A DNA stretch of 64,000 nt, from positions 2,344,001 through 2,408,000 of the forward strand of contig NZ_CP075715.1 in assembly GCF_024584805.1 (NCBI RefSeq). The letters are read 5' to 3'. The notes beneath the pieces were generated by a model that was given only the letters and a program-made list of their open reading frames with translations, was not told where the DNA came from and did no database searches. A program made the translations under genes and the position numbers. Source of the DNA: Streptomyces sp. FIT100 (lineage in GTDB: Bacteria; Actinomycetota; Actinomycetes; Streptomycetales; Streptomycetaceae). Positions 32,563 through 41,571 of this stretch are shown here, one piece after another; within the stretch, counting starts at the first letter, position 1, and each line of letters opens with the position of its first letter.

Positions 32563-33846
32563 TCACATGCGCGTGAACCGCTCCATGTCCTCGTGGAAGT
32601 CGCTGATCATCTCGTCCGTGAGGGTCGGCCGGACGTCGCGGACGGCCGCGAGATAGTCCTCGGTGGTGGCGGGTTCGCCTCTTCGGTGGACCACCTCGTT
32701 CTCGAAAGCCGCCTGCGCTCCCTTGCGCGCCGCGAACTCGACGTCTGCGGGCGTGAACAACTCCGTCGCCTCCACCAGCCGCGTCACGTCGACCGTTCCC
32801 GAAGCCGCCGTCAGATACCGCTGCCAGATCGCGGCCCGCGCCGTGGCGTCCGGCGGGCCGATCGGGATCACGTAGTCGAAGCGGCCGGGGCGCAGGAACG
32901 CCGGGTCCAGGGTGCGCACCGAGTTGGTCGCGCAGACCATCAGGTGCTCGTCGTGCTCGCGGAAGCCGGGGATCACCTTGAGCAGTTCGTTGGTCGCCAT
33001 GTGCCCGGGGTCGGCGGCCACGCCCGACCGTACGCCGGCTATCTCCTCGACCTCGTCGATGAACAGCACCACCGACCCGAGGGCGGTGATGTCGGCGAAC
33101 GCCTCCCGCAGCCCCGTGGCGAGCCGGGCCGTGCCGCCCGAGGCGGCCAGGCGGGAGGGGAACAGTTCGACGAACGGCCAGCCCAGACGGGAGGCGATCG
33201 CCTTGGCGAAGCTGGTCTTCCCGGTGCCCGGCGGCCCGAAGAGGATCACCGCCTTCGGCGGGACGACCCCGTAGCGCTCGACGAGCTCCGTTTCCTTCAA
33301 CGGCAGGACGATCCGGCGTTCGACGATCTGCTTCTCGTGTTCCATACCGGCCATGGAGCCCCACAGTCCGCTCGGCAGCACCCGTCCGCCGAGCGCGTCG
33401 AGCAGGCCCGCGTCGGCGGCGGGCAGATGCTCCACCAGCTCGAAGTAGACCAGTCCTTCCCGGGACCGGTAACCGGAGTTCAGCAGCGCCGTCGTTCCCG
33501 TGGCGGCGGCCGGGAGCAGCGCGCTGATCCGCCGCACGCCCGCGGCCCGCAGGCGCCGCTCCAGTTCGGCGAGGAGACCGCTGCCGATCCCCCGGTGGCG
33601 CCAGCCGGCGGCCAGTGCCACCAGCAGGACCCAGGCCCGCTCGCCCTCGGCGCGCGCCACCGCCACCCCCACCAGTTCGTCGCCCACCATCGCCACCACG
33701 GCGGGCTGCCCGGACCGGGCCGCGGCGATGACCTCCGAGACCGGGAAGACCGCGGGCGTCTGGACGTCCATACCGCTCTGGTCCCACACCTGGATGGCCT
33801 GGTCCAGGTCGTCGTCGTGGAAGTCCCTCATCCGCCACACCGGCAT
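32563..33846 (-). CDS. GNAT acetyltransferase - AAA+ ATPase fusion
   Basis: The 427-aa protein combines an N-terminal GNAT domain (~1-135; acetyl-CoA loop RHRGIGSGLL near 83-92) with an AAA+ ATPase (~170-420). The ATPase has Walker A GPPGTGKT (204-211), Walker B VVLFIDEVEEI (~258-268), sensor 1 ATNS and an arginine-finger-like PGRFD. The AAA part resembles FtsH/CDC48-type classical AAA modules but has no protease or second ATPase domain. It begins 30 bp after the FdhF/YdeP-type gene, so the pair is cotranscribed; a maturation, remodelling or acetylation role towards that oxidoreductase is inferred. No characterised protein with this fusion came to mind. Confidence 0.82.
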   Translation of the reverse strand: MPVWRMRDFHDDDLDQAIQVWDQSGMDVQTPAVFPVSEVIAAARSGQPAVVAMVGDELVGVAVARAEGERAWVLLVALAAGWRHRGIGSGLLAELERRLRAAGVRRISALLPAAATGTTALLNSGYRSREGLVYFELVEHLPAADAGLLDALGGRVLPSGLWGSMAGMEHEKQIVERRIVLPLKETELVERYGVVPPKAVILFGPPGTGKTSFAKAIASRLGWPFVELFPSRLAASGGTARLATGLREAFADITALGSVVLFIDEVEEIAGVRSGVAADPGHMATNELLKVIPGFREHDEHLMVCATNSVRTLDPAFLRPGRFDYVIPIGPPDATARAAIWQRYLTAASGTVDVTRLVEATELFTPADVEFAARKGAQAAFENEVVHRRGEPATTEDYLAAVRDVRPTLTDEMISDFHEDMERFTRM

Positions 33847-33876
33847 CCGGCTCCACCTCTCCTCCGGGGGCCGCCG

Positions 33877-36309
33877 TCACCGCGGGGCGGCGCCGGGCCC
33901 GGTGTCTGCCGGCTCTGTCGGCTCTGTCGGCTCTGTCGGCTCTGTCGGCTCTGCCTGCTCTGCCTGCTCTGCCTGCTCTGCCTGCTCTGCCTGCTCCAGC
34001 GTGACGACGATCGCCTTCGACGCCGGCTGGTTGCTGCTCTCGGCCACGCTGTCCAGCGGCACCAGCACCTGGGTCTCCGGGAAGTACGCCGCGGCGCAGC
34101 CGCGTGGGGTCGGATAGGGGACCACGGTGAAGGCGCTCGCGCGGCGCTCCACGGTGTCGTCCCAGACGCCCACCAGGTCGACGGACTGCCCTTCGGCCAG
34201 GCCGAGTTCCGCGAGGTCCTCGGGGTTGACCAGCACCACCCTGCGGCTTCCGTGGATGCCCCGGTAGCGGTCGTCGTCCGTGTAGGGAACGGTGTTCCAC
34301 TGGTCATGCGAACGGAGGGTCTGCAGGACCAGGTGCCCCTCCGGGACGTCGGGGGCGGCCCAGCCGTTGCGGGTGAACAGCGCCTTGCCCGCCGGGGTGG
34401 CGAAGACCCCTTCGTTGACCGGGTTGGGCAGCCTGATGCCGCCGGGGCGGACCACCCGCCGGTTGAAGTCGTGGAATCCCGGCACGACATGGGAGATGCA
34501 CTGCCGGATCGCCCCGTAGTCGGCCTCGAAGCGGTCCCATGGGATGTCCGCCTCGCCGTCGAGGGTGCGGCCCTCGCCGTCGAGGGTGCGGCCCTCGTCG
34601 AGGGTGCGTCGGGCGAGGCGGCACAGGATGGCGACCTCGCTGAGCAGGAGCTTGGAGGCCGGCTTCAGACGCCCGTTGGACGTGTGGACCTCGCTCATGG
34701 AGTTCTCCACGGTGACGAACTGCTCGCCGGCGGACTGGATGTCCCGTTCGGTGCGGCCCAGCGTCGGCAGGATGAGCGCGGTCCGGCCGCAGACCGTGTG
34801 GGACCGGTTGAGCTTGGTGGAGATGTGGGCGGTCAGCCGGCACCGCCGCATGGCCTCCTCGGTGACCGCGCTGTCCGGAGCGGCCCGGACGAAGTTGCCC
34901 GCGAGCGCGAGGAACACCTTGATCCGGCCCTCGTGCATGGCCCTGATGGCGTTCACCGAGTCCAGCCCGTGGGCGCGGGGCGGATCGAAGCCGAACTCCC
35001 GCTGCAGCGCGTCCAGGAACGTGTCCGGCATCTGCTCCCAGATCCCCATGGTGCGGTCGCCCTGTACGTTGCTGTGTCCACGCACCGGGCAGGCGCCGGC
35101 TCCGGCCCTTCCGAGGTTTCCGCGCAGCATCAGGAAGTTGACGATCTCCCTGATGGTGGGGACGGCGTGCCGGTGCTGCGTCACCCCCATCGCCCAGCAG
35201 ACGATGATGCGCTCGCTGCGCAGGACGTCGTCCCGGACCTCCTCGATCTCCCGGCGGCTCAGTCCGGTCGCGGTGAGGACGTCGTCCCAGTCGACGGTGC
35301 GGACGTGGGCGGAGAACTCGTCGAAGCCGCTGGTGCTGGAGCGGATGAAGTCGTGGTCGAGCACGGTGCCCGGCCGGGCGTCCTCCGCCTCCAGCAGCAG
35401 CCGGTTCAGACCCTGGAAGAGCGCGAGGTCGCCGCCGCTGCGGATCTGCAGGAACCGGTCGGCGATCTGCGTCCCGGGGCCGATCACCCCGCGTGGCTTC
35501 TGCGGGTTCCTGAACCGCAGAAGCCCTGCTTCCGGGAGGGGGTTCACCGCGATGATGCGGCCGCCGTTGAGCTTTGCCTGCTCCAGTGCGGAGAGCTGGC
35601 GCGGATGGTTGGTTCCGGGGTTCTGGCCCACCAGCAGGATCAGGTCGGCGTGGTGCAGGTCCTCCAGGCCGACCGTGCCCTTGCCGGTGCCCAGGGTCTC
35701 GTGGAGGGCGAAGCCGCTGGACTCGTGGCACATGTTGCTGCAGTCGGGCAGGTTGTTGGTGCCGAAGGCCCTGGCGAAGAGCTGGAGGACGAAGGCGGCC
35801 TCGTTGCCGGCCCGGCCCGAGGTGTAGAAGACCGCCTCGTCGGGGGTGTCCAGTGACGTCAGCTCCTCGGCGAGCAGCCCGAGGGCGTCGTGCCAGCTGA
35901 TCGGTTCGTAGTGGTCCGCGTCCGGCCGTTTGACCATCGGTTCGGTGAGCCGGCCCTGCTGGTTCAGCCACAGGTCCGATCGCCGCCCGAGCTCGGAGAC
36001 CGGGTGCCGGCGGAAGAAGTCGGCGGTGACGCGCCGCGACGTCGCCTCGTCGTTGATGTGCTTGGCGCCGTTCTCGCAGTACTCGTTGCGGTGCCTGTGG
36101 CCCGGGGCGGGGTCCGCCCATGCGCAGCCGGGGCAGTCGATGCCGTGCACCTGGTTGACGATCAGCAGTGTGGTTCCGGCACGCCGCACCGAGGTCTCGT
36201 CCAGGGAGTACGCCAGCGCGTGCCCCACCGCGGGCACTCCCGCCGCCCAGGTCTTGGGCGGGGTCACGGTGAGCCGTTCCTCCGGTTCCTCGCTCGGTGG
36301 CTTCTTCAT
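33877..36309 (-). CDS. Molybdopterin oxidoreductase, FdhF/YdeP family
   Basis: The 810-aa protein has an N-terminal cysteine set (DCPGCAW ... EYCENGAKH) in the position of the Fe-S/metal site of YdeP-type enzymes. The core molybdopterin fold follows: SWHDALGLLAEEL, YTSGRAGNEAAF, the cofactor-region NMCHESSGFAL, VGQNPGTNHPR and GNLGRAGAGACPVRGHSNVQGDRTMG, and a C-terminal MoCoBD domain. YdeP relatives are linked to acid resistance or formate metabolism, but the substrate is unknown. The ATG at 36309 follows GAGGG. Two internal tandem duplications are visible: RTLDGEG copies (near 34553-34610) and a C-terminal (EQA)n(EPT)n tail. It is the middle gene of the SRPBCC - FdhF - GNAT-AAA operon. Confidence 0.88.
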   Translation of the reverse strand: MKKPPSEEPEERLTVTPPKTWAAGVPAVGHALAYSLDETSVRRAGTTLLIVNQVHGIDCPGCAWADPAPGHRHRNEYCENGAKHINDEATSRRVTADFFRRHPVSELGRRSDLWLNQQGRLTEPMVKRPDADHYEPISWHDALGLLAEELTSLDTPDEAVFYTSGRAGNEAAFVLQLFARAFGTNNLPDCSNMCHESSGFALHETLGTGKGTVGLEDLHHADLILLVGQNPGTNHPRQLSALEQAKLNGGRIIAVNPLPEAGLLRFRNPQKPRGVIGPGTQIADRFLQIRSGGDLALFQGLNRLLLEAEDARPGTVLDHDFIRSSTSGFDEFSAHVRTVDWDDVLTATGLSRREIEEVRDDVLRSERIIVCWAMGVTQHRHAVPTIREIVNFLMLRGNLGRAGAGACPVRGHSNVQGDRTMGIWEQMPDTFLDALQREFGFDPPRAHGLDSVNAIRAMHEGRIKVFLALAGNFVRAAPDSAVTEEAMRRCRLTAHISTKLNRSHTVCGRTALILPTLGRTERDIQSAGEQFVTVENSMSEVHTSNGRLKPASKLLLSEVAILCRLARRTLDEGRTLDGEGRTLDGEADIPWDRFEADYGAIRQCISHVVPGFHDFNRRVVRPGGIRLPNPVNEGVFATPAGKALFTRNGWAAPDVPEGHLVLQTLRSHDQWNTVPYTDDDRYRGIHGSRRVVLVNPEDLAELGLAEGQSVDLVGVWDDTVERRASAFTVVPYPTPRGCAAAYFPETQVLVPLDSVAESSNQPASKAIVVTLEQAEQAEQAEQAEQAEPTEPTEPTEPTEPADTGPGAAPR
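33911..33991 (-). repeat. Nine tandem 9-bp repeats encoding an EPT/EQA tail
   Basis: Four copies of GGCTCTGTC, one of GGCTCTGCC and four of TGCTCTGCC encode the acidic C-terminal tail EQA/EPT repeats of the FdhF/YdeP-type protein. Unit length is a multiple of three, so copy-number change would leave the frame open. Confidence 0.9.
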
Positions 36310-36401
36310 CAGAAGGGTCCCTCGCTCTCCGGTGCGCGTTCTCCAGTGCGCGTTCTCCGCCGGTACGCGTTCTTCGGTACGCGGATCAGCCGGTACGCGG
36401 A

Positions 36402-36923
36402 TCAGCCGGTGGGCCAGCGTGCGACCCGGCTTCTCGGCGGCTCGGGCTCCGCCGGCTGTACGTGCCCGTTGCGGATGGTCCCGCGCCAGGCCCCGCCCGC
36501 TTCGCCGAGGCCCTCGATGAACTCCTTGAAGTGCCCGAGTTCGCTCCGGACCACACGGCGCGTGACCTCGCGGGACGCGCCCATGAGGAGGGCGGCGGCG
36601 CCGCGCGGCCCCACCTCCATGCGCACCGTGACCGTGGTGCGGTCCGGTGCCGTGGGACGGAACGACACCTCGCCCCGGTGGGAAGTGCGCCGGTCGAGGC
36701 TCTGCCAGGCCACACACGAGTCCGGCCGCTGCTCCACGATCTCCGCGGTGAACGCGCGGCGCACCGGGCCGCACCCGATCACCCACCGGGTGACGGTGGG
36801 CCTGACCTGGTCGACCCTCTTCACCGCCGACATGAACCGCGGGAAGCTCTTCAGCTGGGTCCACTGGTCGTAGGCGGTGCGTACCGGGACAGCGATCTCG
36901 ACGGTTTCCTCGATGGTGTGCAT
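36402..36923 (-). CDS. SRPBCC (START-like) family protein
   Basis: The 173-aa START-like protein begins [40 protein letters not shown], the standard polyketide-cyclase/dehydrase or lipid-binding SRPBCC start, and ends with a long helix ([20 protein letters not shown]) closing the cavity. The C-terminal ~30 residues ([19 protein letters not shown]) are a short basic/proline tail. The ligand is unknown. It is the first gene of the run leading into the FdhF-type oxidoreductase (92-bp gap) and is divergent from the aminotransferase. Confidence 0.85.
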   Translation of the reverse strand: MHTIEETVEIAVPVRTAYDQWTQLKSFPRFMSAVKRVDQVRPTVTRWVIGCGPVRRAFTAEIVEQRPDSCVAWQSLDRRTSHRGEVSFRPTAPDRTTVTVRMEVGPRGAAALLMGASREVTRRVVRSELGHFKEFIEGLGEAGGAWRGTIRNGHVQPAEPEPPRSRVARWPTG

Positions 36924-37069
36924 GGCCCACCCGACTCCAGACGCCTGTCCACTCAGTGTCACCGCCCGAGCGGCGCGCTGCCATGTGGATCTCTGCTCCG
37001 GTTCGGAGTTCCCCTGGGCCGCGTCCCGCCTCTCGCGCCCCCTGCCTCCAGCGTCTACGTTGGGACACT

Positions 37070-38266
37070 GTGCCGCGTGACACAGGTGCGCCGGTCGGCG
37101 CCAATCCGCTGCGTCAGCTCTCCCTGGAGCAGCTGCGGCAGCGGACGAGCATGAAGTGGCGGACGTATCCGCAGGACGTGCTGCCGCTGTGGGTGGCCGA
37201 GATGGACGTGCCACTGGCCGAGCCGGTCGCGCGCGCGATCACCGACGCGGTGACGCTCGGTGACACCGGCTACCCGGTCGGGACGGCGTACGCGGAGGCA
37301 CTGGCCGCCTTCGCCCGCGAGCGCTGGGGGTGGGACGGGCTCGCCGTGGAGCGCACGGCGATCGTGCCCGACGTGATGCTGGGCGTCGTCGAAATGCTGA
37401 AACTGGTATCCGGCCCCGGCGATCCCGTCGTCGTCAACTGCCCCGTGTACCCGCCGTTCTACCTGTTCGTGGGCAGCCTGGGCCGTCCCGTCGTCGAGGC
37501 GCCCCTCGGGCCGGACGGGCGGATCGACTTCGCCGCGCTGGAGGACGCGTTCCGGCGGGCGGCCCTGCGCGCGGACCGCCCGGTGTATCTGCTGTGCAGC
37601 CCGCACAACCCGACCGGGACCGTGCACGGTGCCGACGAGTTGGCGGATGTCGCACGGTTGGCGCGGACGTACGGTGTGCGGGTCGTGGCCGACGAGATCC
37701 ACGCCCCGGTCGTGGCCGCGGGCGCGCCGTTCGTGCCGTACCTGAGTGTTCCCGGCGCGGGCGACGGGCTGTCCCTGATGTCGGCCTCCAAGGCGTGGAA
37801 CCTGGCCGGGCTCAAGGCCGCCCTCGCCGTCGCCGGGCCCGACGCGGCCGACGACCTCGCCCGGCTCCCCGAGGAGGTCGGCCACGGACCGAGCCACCTC
37901 GGCGTCATCGCCCACACGGCGGCCCTGCGCGACGGGGGCGACTGGCTCGACGCCGTCCTGTCCGGCCTCGACGACAACCGCCGCCTGCTGGCGGAGCTGC
38001 TGACCGAGCATCTGCCGGCCGTCGGGTACACGCCCGCGCAGGCCACCTATCTGGCCTGGCTGGACTGTCGCGGCCTGGGCCTGGGCGACGACCCTGCCGG
38101 CGACTTCCTGCGCCGGGGCGTCGCCCTGAGCTCCGGGATCCCCTTCGGCACGGGTGGCGCGGGCTTCGTCCGCATGAACCTGGCCACCTCACCCGAGCTG
38201 ATCACCGAGGCGGTCCGCCGCATGGCGACCGCCGTTCCCCGGGGGCGCGCAGCGCGTCGGGGGTAG
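37070..38266 (+). CDS. PLP-dependent aminotransferase, MalY/PatB (C-S lyase) type
   Basis: This 398-aa fold-type I PLP enzyme has the PatB/MalY N-terminus ([27 protein letters not shown]), [21 protein letters not shown] with the PLP-pyridine Asp, and [12 protein letters not shown] with the Schiff-base Lys. These enzymes usually cleave cystathionine or other C-S substrates, and some act as aminotransferases. GTG start at 37070; upstream in-frame ATGs lack coding character. It is divergent from the SRPBCC gene over a short promoter region. Confidence 0.86.
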   Translation: MPRDTGAPVGANPLRQLSLEQLRQRTSMKWRTYPQDVLPLWVAEMDVPLAEPVARAITDAVTLGDTGYPVGTAYAEALAAFARERWGWDGLAVERTAIVPDVMLGVVEMLKLVSGPGDPVVVNCPVYPPFYLFVGSLGRPVVEAPLGPDGRIDFAALEDAFRRAALRADRPVYLLCSPHNPTGTVHGADELADVARLARTYGVRVVADEIHAPVVAAGAPFVPYLSVPGAGDGLSLMSASKAWNLAGLKAALAVAGPDAADDLARLPEEVGHGPSHLGVIAHTAALRDGGDWLDAVLSGLDDNRRLLAELLTEHLPAVGYTPAQATYLAWLDCRGLGLGDDPAGDFLRRGVALSSGIPFGTGGAGFVRMNLATSPELITEAVRRMATAVPRGRAARRG

Positions 38267-38706
38267 CCGGCGGAGGCTCTGCCGACGTGAAGGGACCCAT
38301 CGCGCGGGGAGATCGGCCGACGGCACGGAGACGGCGGCTCCGGCCGGCCGGTCTCCACCAGGGTGCGGAAGTCGGCGCCGTACGAGGCCGGCGAGGCCGG
38401 GCCCGGCATCACCGTGCCGGGCCGCGCCCCACGATGTCTGGGCGAAGCGGGCGTTGGCCTGCTCGACCGCCTGCTCGGCCAAACAGCCGCGGCGGTCCGA
38501 AGGTCCCGTCGTGGCTTGAGGGTTGGTTCCATGAGTCGCCGGGTCTTCTCCCAGCGGCCCACGCCGCGGCCGCCGGTGAAGGTGAGCTGCGGCGTGACGG
38601 TGCGGTCCGCCTCGGGCGGCTGCCGTCCGTCTGCGACTGGCGCGGGTGACGGACGGCAGCGCGCACGGCTGCTGAGTACCGCTGCTGAGTACCGCGGACG
38701 AGCGGG
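38267..38706. other. Intergenic region, possible gene remnant
   Basis: No intact gene is seen between the convergent aminotransferase and phospholipase genes. On the minus strand at about 38330-38520 there is a short protein-like stretch split over two frames (AEQAVEQANARFAQT, then SYGADFRTLVETG), which may be the end of a decayed oxidoreductase gene. At 38670-38695 CTGCTGAGTACCG occurs twice in tandem. Confidence 0.4.
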
Positions 38707-40767
38707 TCAGACGGTCTTGATCGCCGGGTCGGAGACGCCTACGGCGCCCGTTTCCACATGGCCGGCGAAGCGGCGCAGGAAGGTGGTGTCCATGTCGGAG
38801 ACGACCTTGACGTCGTACCAGCGGCCCGTCGTGCCCAGGTTCACCGTGGCGGAGACGGTGGCACCGGGGTTGACCTTGTAGGTCTGGGCCGTGCCGCCGT
38901 AGGCGTTGGTCACGGTGAGGTTGACCGCAACGGTGCCGGGGTTGGTCAGGGTGAGGGCCAGGTTGCCGGTGGACGTGGTGTGGCGGGCCGTGACCTCAGG
39001 GCCCGCCTGCATCGTCGGGCCCCTCCACGTGCGCAGGAAGCCGTTCGGTCCCCACACGGTGAGGTCGATCCGGTTGCCGGTGGCGGCGCTGGTGCTCCAC
39101 GTGTCGGCGAGGGTCTTGCCCGCCTCGACGGTGTAGGGCCAGGGTCCGTCGGTGCGGTTGCCGGAGGTGCTGTGGAAGTGGGCGCCGAGGGTGGGGCCGC
39201 TGTGGAAGGTCAGGGTGAACTTGCCCGTGGCGAGGGTGCGCACGCCGTCCACGTACGGGGTGTAGCCGAGCGGGCGGGTCGGCTTGGAGCCGGCTTCCTG
39301 CTTCGGCAGGGTGCCCGTGGCCGGAGGCACCGGGCGGTAGGCGGAGGGCTCGTCGTGGTTCGGGGGGACATAGCCCGCCGTCGAGGGGAGGGCGGCCGGT
39401 GTGGCGTCCGCACGGCTGAAGTCGAAGGCCGAGGTCAGGTCGCCGCAGACCGCGCGGCGCCAGGGAGAGATGTTGGGCTCCTGCACGCCGAAGCGCTTCT
39501 CCATGAAGCGGATGACGGAGGTGTGGTCGAAGGTCTCGGAGCAGACGTAGCCGCCCTTGCTCCAGGGCGAGACCACGATCATCGGGACGCGCGGGCCGAG
39601 GCCGTACGGTCCGGCGGTGAAGCCGCTGCCACCGGGGTACAGGTCCTTCGAGACGTCCGCGGTGGACCGGCCCCAGGCGGTGGAGGCGGGCGGGTACGGG
39701 GGAACGACGTGGTCGAAGTAGCCGTCGTTCTCGTCGTAGGTGATGAACAGCGCCGTCTTCGCCCATACCGCCGGGTTGGAGGTGAGCGCGTTGAGGATCT
39801 GTGAGATGTACCAGGCGCCGTAGTTCGAGGGGAAGTTCGGGTGCTCGCTGAAGGCTTCCGGCGCGGCGATCCACGAGACCTGGGGCAGCGTGCCGTTCGC
39901 CACGTCGGTGCGCAGGTGGTCGAAGTAGCCGTCGCCGGCCTTGGCATCGGTGCCGGTGCGCGCCTTCTCGTACAGGGGGCTGCCGGGCTGTGCGTTGCGG
40001 TAGTTGTTGAAGTACAGCAGTGAGTTGTCGCCGTAGTTGCCCCGGAAGGCATCGCTGATCCAGCCCCAGTGGCCGGCGGCGTTCAGGCCGTCGCCTATGT
40101 CCTGGTAGACCTTCCACGACACCCCTGCGGCCTGCAGTCGCTCGGGGTACGTCGTCCAGCCGTACCCCGCCTCCTTGTTGTCCAGTACCGGGCCGCCGCC
40201 GGTGCCGTCGTTGCCGGTGTGGCCGGACCACATGTAGTAGCGGTTCGGGTCCGTGGCGCCGATGAAGGAGCAGTGGTAGGCGTCGCACACGGTGAACGCG
40301 TCCGCGAGGGCATAGTGGAACGGGATGTTGTTCCGGGTCATGTAGGCCATGGTCGCGTCGGTCTTCGCAGGGACCCACTTGTTGTACTTACCGCTGTTGT
40401 ACGCCAGTTGACCACCGGCCCAGTCGTGGTTGAGGCCCGCCACGAACCGCATGCCCAAGTCGCTGACCTGCGGGTTGAAGGGAAGGATGTCCTTCGTCCC
40501 GTTGGACTGGTAGAAGACCGATCTACCGTTGTCCTGGAGGACCGGCCGCGGGTCGCCGAAGCCCCGTACGCCCTTCATCGCCCCGAAGTACTGGTCGAAG
40601 GAACGGTTCTCCTGCATGAGAACGACGATGTGCTCGACGTCCTGGATCGTGCCGGTGCTGACCTCCGCCTGGATGGCGGCGGCTCGCGCGATGCTCTCGT
40701 TCAGCATCGTGACAGCGGCGGTGCCGCCGGCGATCTGCAGGAATCTACGGCGGTTGAGTTCCGTCAT
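38707..40767 (-). CDS. Tat-exported phosphocholine-type phospholipase C
   Basis: The 686-aa protein has a Tat signal (TELNRRRFLQIAGGTAAV, twin Arg) and belongs to the phosphoesterase/acid-phosphatase-like PLC family. Catalytic-region motifs are HIVVLMQENRSFDQYFGAMKG, CDAYHCSFIGATDPNR, SEHPNFPSNYGAWY and ITYDENDGYFDHVVPPYPP, followed by GPRVPMIVVSPWSKGGYV and FDHTSVIRFMEKRFG. Two C-terminal beta-rich domains (~500-686) match the PLC-specific C-terminal repeats. The role is extracellular hydrolysis of phosphatidylcholine or sphingomyelin for phosphate or lipid scavenging. The ATG at 40767 sits directly before the Tat motif; the ORF extends upstream without support. Monocistronic. Confidence 0.92.
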   Translation of the reverse strand: MTELNRRRFLQIAGGTAAVTMLNESIARAAAIQAEVSTGTIQDVEHIVVLMQENRSFDQYFGAMKGVRGFGDPRPVLQDNGRSVFYQSNGTKDILPFNPQVSDLGMRFVAGLNHDWAGGQLAYNSGKYNKWVPAKTDATMAYMTRNNIPFHYALADAFTVCDAYHCSFIGATDPNRYYMWSGHTGNDGTGGGPVLDNKEAGYGWTTYPERLQAAGVSWKVYQDIGDGLNAAGHWGWISDAFRGNYGDNSLLYFNNYRNAQPGSPLYEKARTGTDAKAGDGYFDHLRTDVANGTLPQVSWIAAPEAFSEHPNFPSNYGAWYISQILNALTSNPAVWAKTALFITYDENDGYFDHVVPPYPPASTAWGRSTADVSKDLYPGGSGFTAGPYGLGPRVPMIVVSPWSKGGYVCSETFDHTSVIRFMEKRFGVQEPNISPWRRAVCGDLTSAFDFSRADATPAALPSTAGYVPPNHDEPSAYRPVPPATGTLPKQEAGSKPTRPLGYTPYVDGVRTLATGKFTLTFHSGPTLGAHFHSTSGNRTDGPWPYTVEAGKTLADTWSTSAATGNRIDLTVWGPNGFLRTWRGPTMQAGPEVTARHTTSTGNLALTLTNPGTVAVNLTVTNAYGGTAQTYKVNPGATVSATVNLGTTGRWYDVKVVSDMDTTFLRRFAGHVETGAVGVSDPAIKTV

Positions 40768-41571
40768 GAGTGAAGACCTCTGCGGGTGAGGGGGAGCCAA
40801 TGAAGTACCCCAAGGACAACGGCCCCGGAATACCGGACGACGATCCTTGTCCGGCACCCGGCCGTACAACCGGAGAACGGAAGCTGCTCAGCCTGGCATC
40901 ACCGTTCATGTCGACGACGCCATGGACCTCCGCTGGATCGCTCCACCGGCGCCCCGCTGCGAGGCCGAGCAAGGCACTCCGGCCCGGTGGAGATCATCGA
41001 ACACCGCAACGGGATGGTCAATGGGTGACCGCCCAGTCACACAGATCCGCACCCACAGCCGACGGCTGCGCCTTCCGGAGCTCCGGCCGTCGACCGTTCT
41101 CCCGGCGGCCGGAACGTACCCCCGGAGGGCAGTCCATCAGGCAGCGGGCCCGGAGTTCCGGCTCGATCGGGGGCCGTTAGGACAGATCCATGCTTTCCGA
41201 GGAGCTCCGCCGGGCGCGGGCCGAGGAGTCCGGGGTTGCGGCAGTAGCCGCAACGCCAAGCAACCCTGGCAGAACACGGTGGTGACGAGGCGGCCCGGCC
41301 AGTCGCAGGTGGGCTCCCGGACCAGCCTCCGATGCGCATCACGCCGGGACCGTCGCCCGCTCTTGGAAGTGGGTGCGCTCATCCTGCTCGCCCATGACGA
41401 CGTGCCCTTCGACGACGCCGGAGTTCCAGGGCAGGGTCAGGCCGGCGATGACGGCGTTGCGGTCCCGTCGATGGCGGCCGCGAGAGCATGGAGGCTGGGG
41501 GCTGCGATGCGGACGGGACGGGTATCCGGTACCAGCGGTCGTACGGTGGCGCGCTACGCCCACAGCACCAT
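40768..41571. other. Degenerate intergenic region with transposase debris
   Basis: This is the left edge of the decayed zone. No intact gene is supported. Apart from the ISL3-type scrap listed separately, a minus-strand segment near 41180-41290 reads VFCQGCLALRLLPQPRTPRP or CGYCRNPGLLGPRPAELLGKH depending on frame, a possible zinc-motif remnant. GC content begins to fall relative to the left flank. Confidence 0.5.
41398..41500 (-). pseudogene. ISL3-family transposase C-terminal remnant
   Basis: On the minus strand the segment encodes NAVIAGLTLPWNSGVVEGHV, preceded in another frame by LHALAAAIDRD. That is the conserved C-terminal signature of ISL3-family transposases (the final catalytic-Glu region). 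The following ~20 codons no longer match, and the N-terminal three quarters of the protein is missing. Only a fragment remains. Confidence 0.7.

Noticed and set aside
31492..35856. Very long plus-strand ORF (about 1450 codons)
   Set aside because: It runs antisense to four genes with clear protein motifs (DUF1345-like, GNAT-AAA, FdhF/YdeP). Its composition (Arg/Gly/Val/His-rich) is that of a high-GC shadow frame.
33877..37104. N-terminal extension of the FdhF/YdeP gene to 1075 codons
   Set aside because: The extra 265 codons overlap the SRPBCC gene in another frame and have no family similarity; the ATG at 36309 has a ribosome site and a family-like start.
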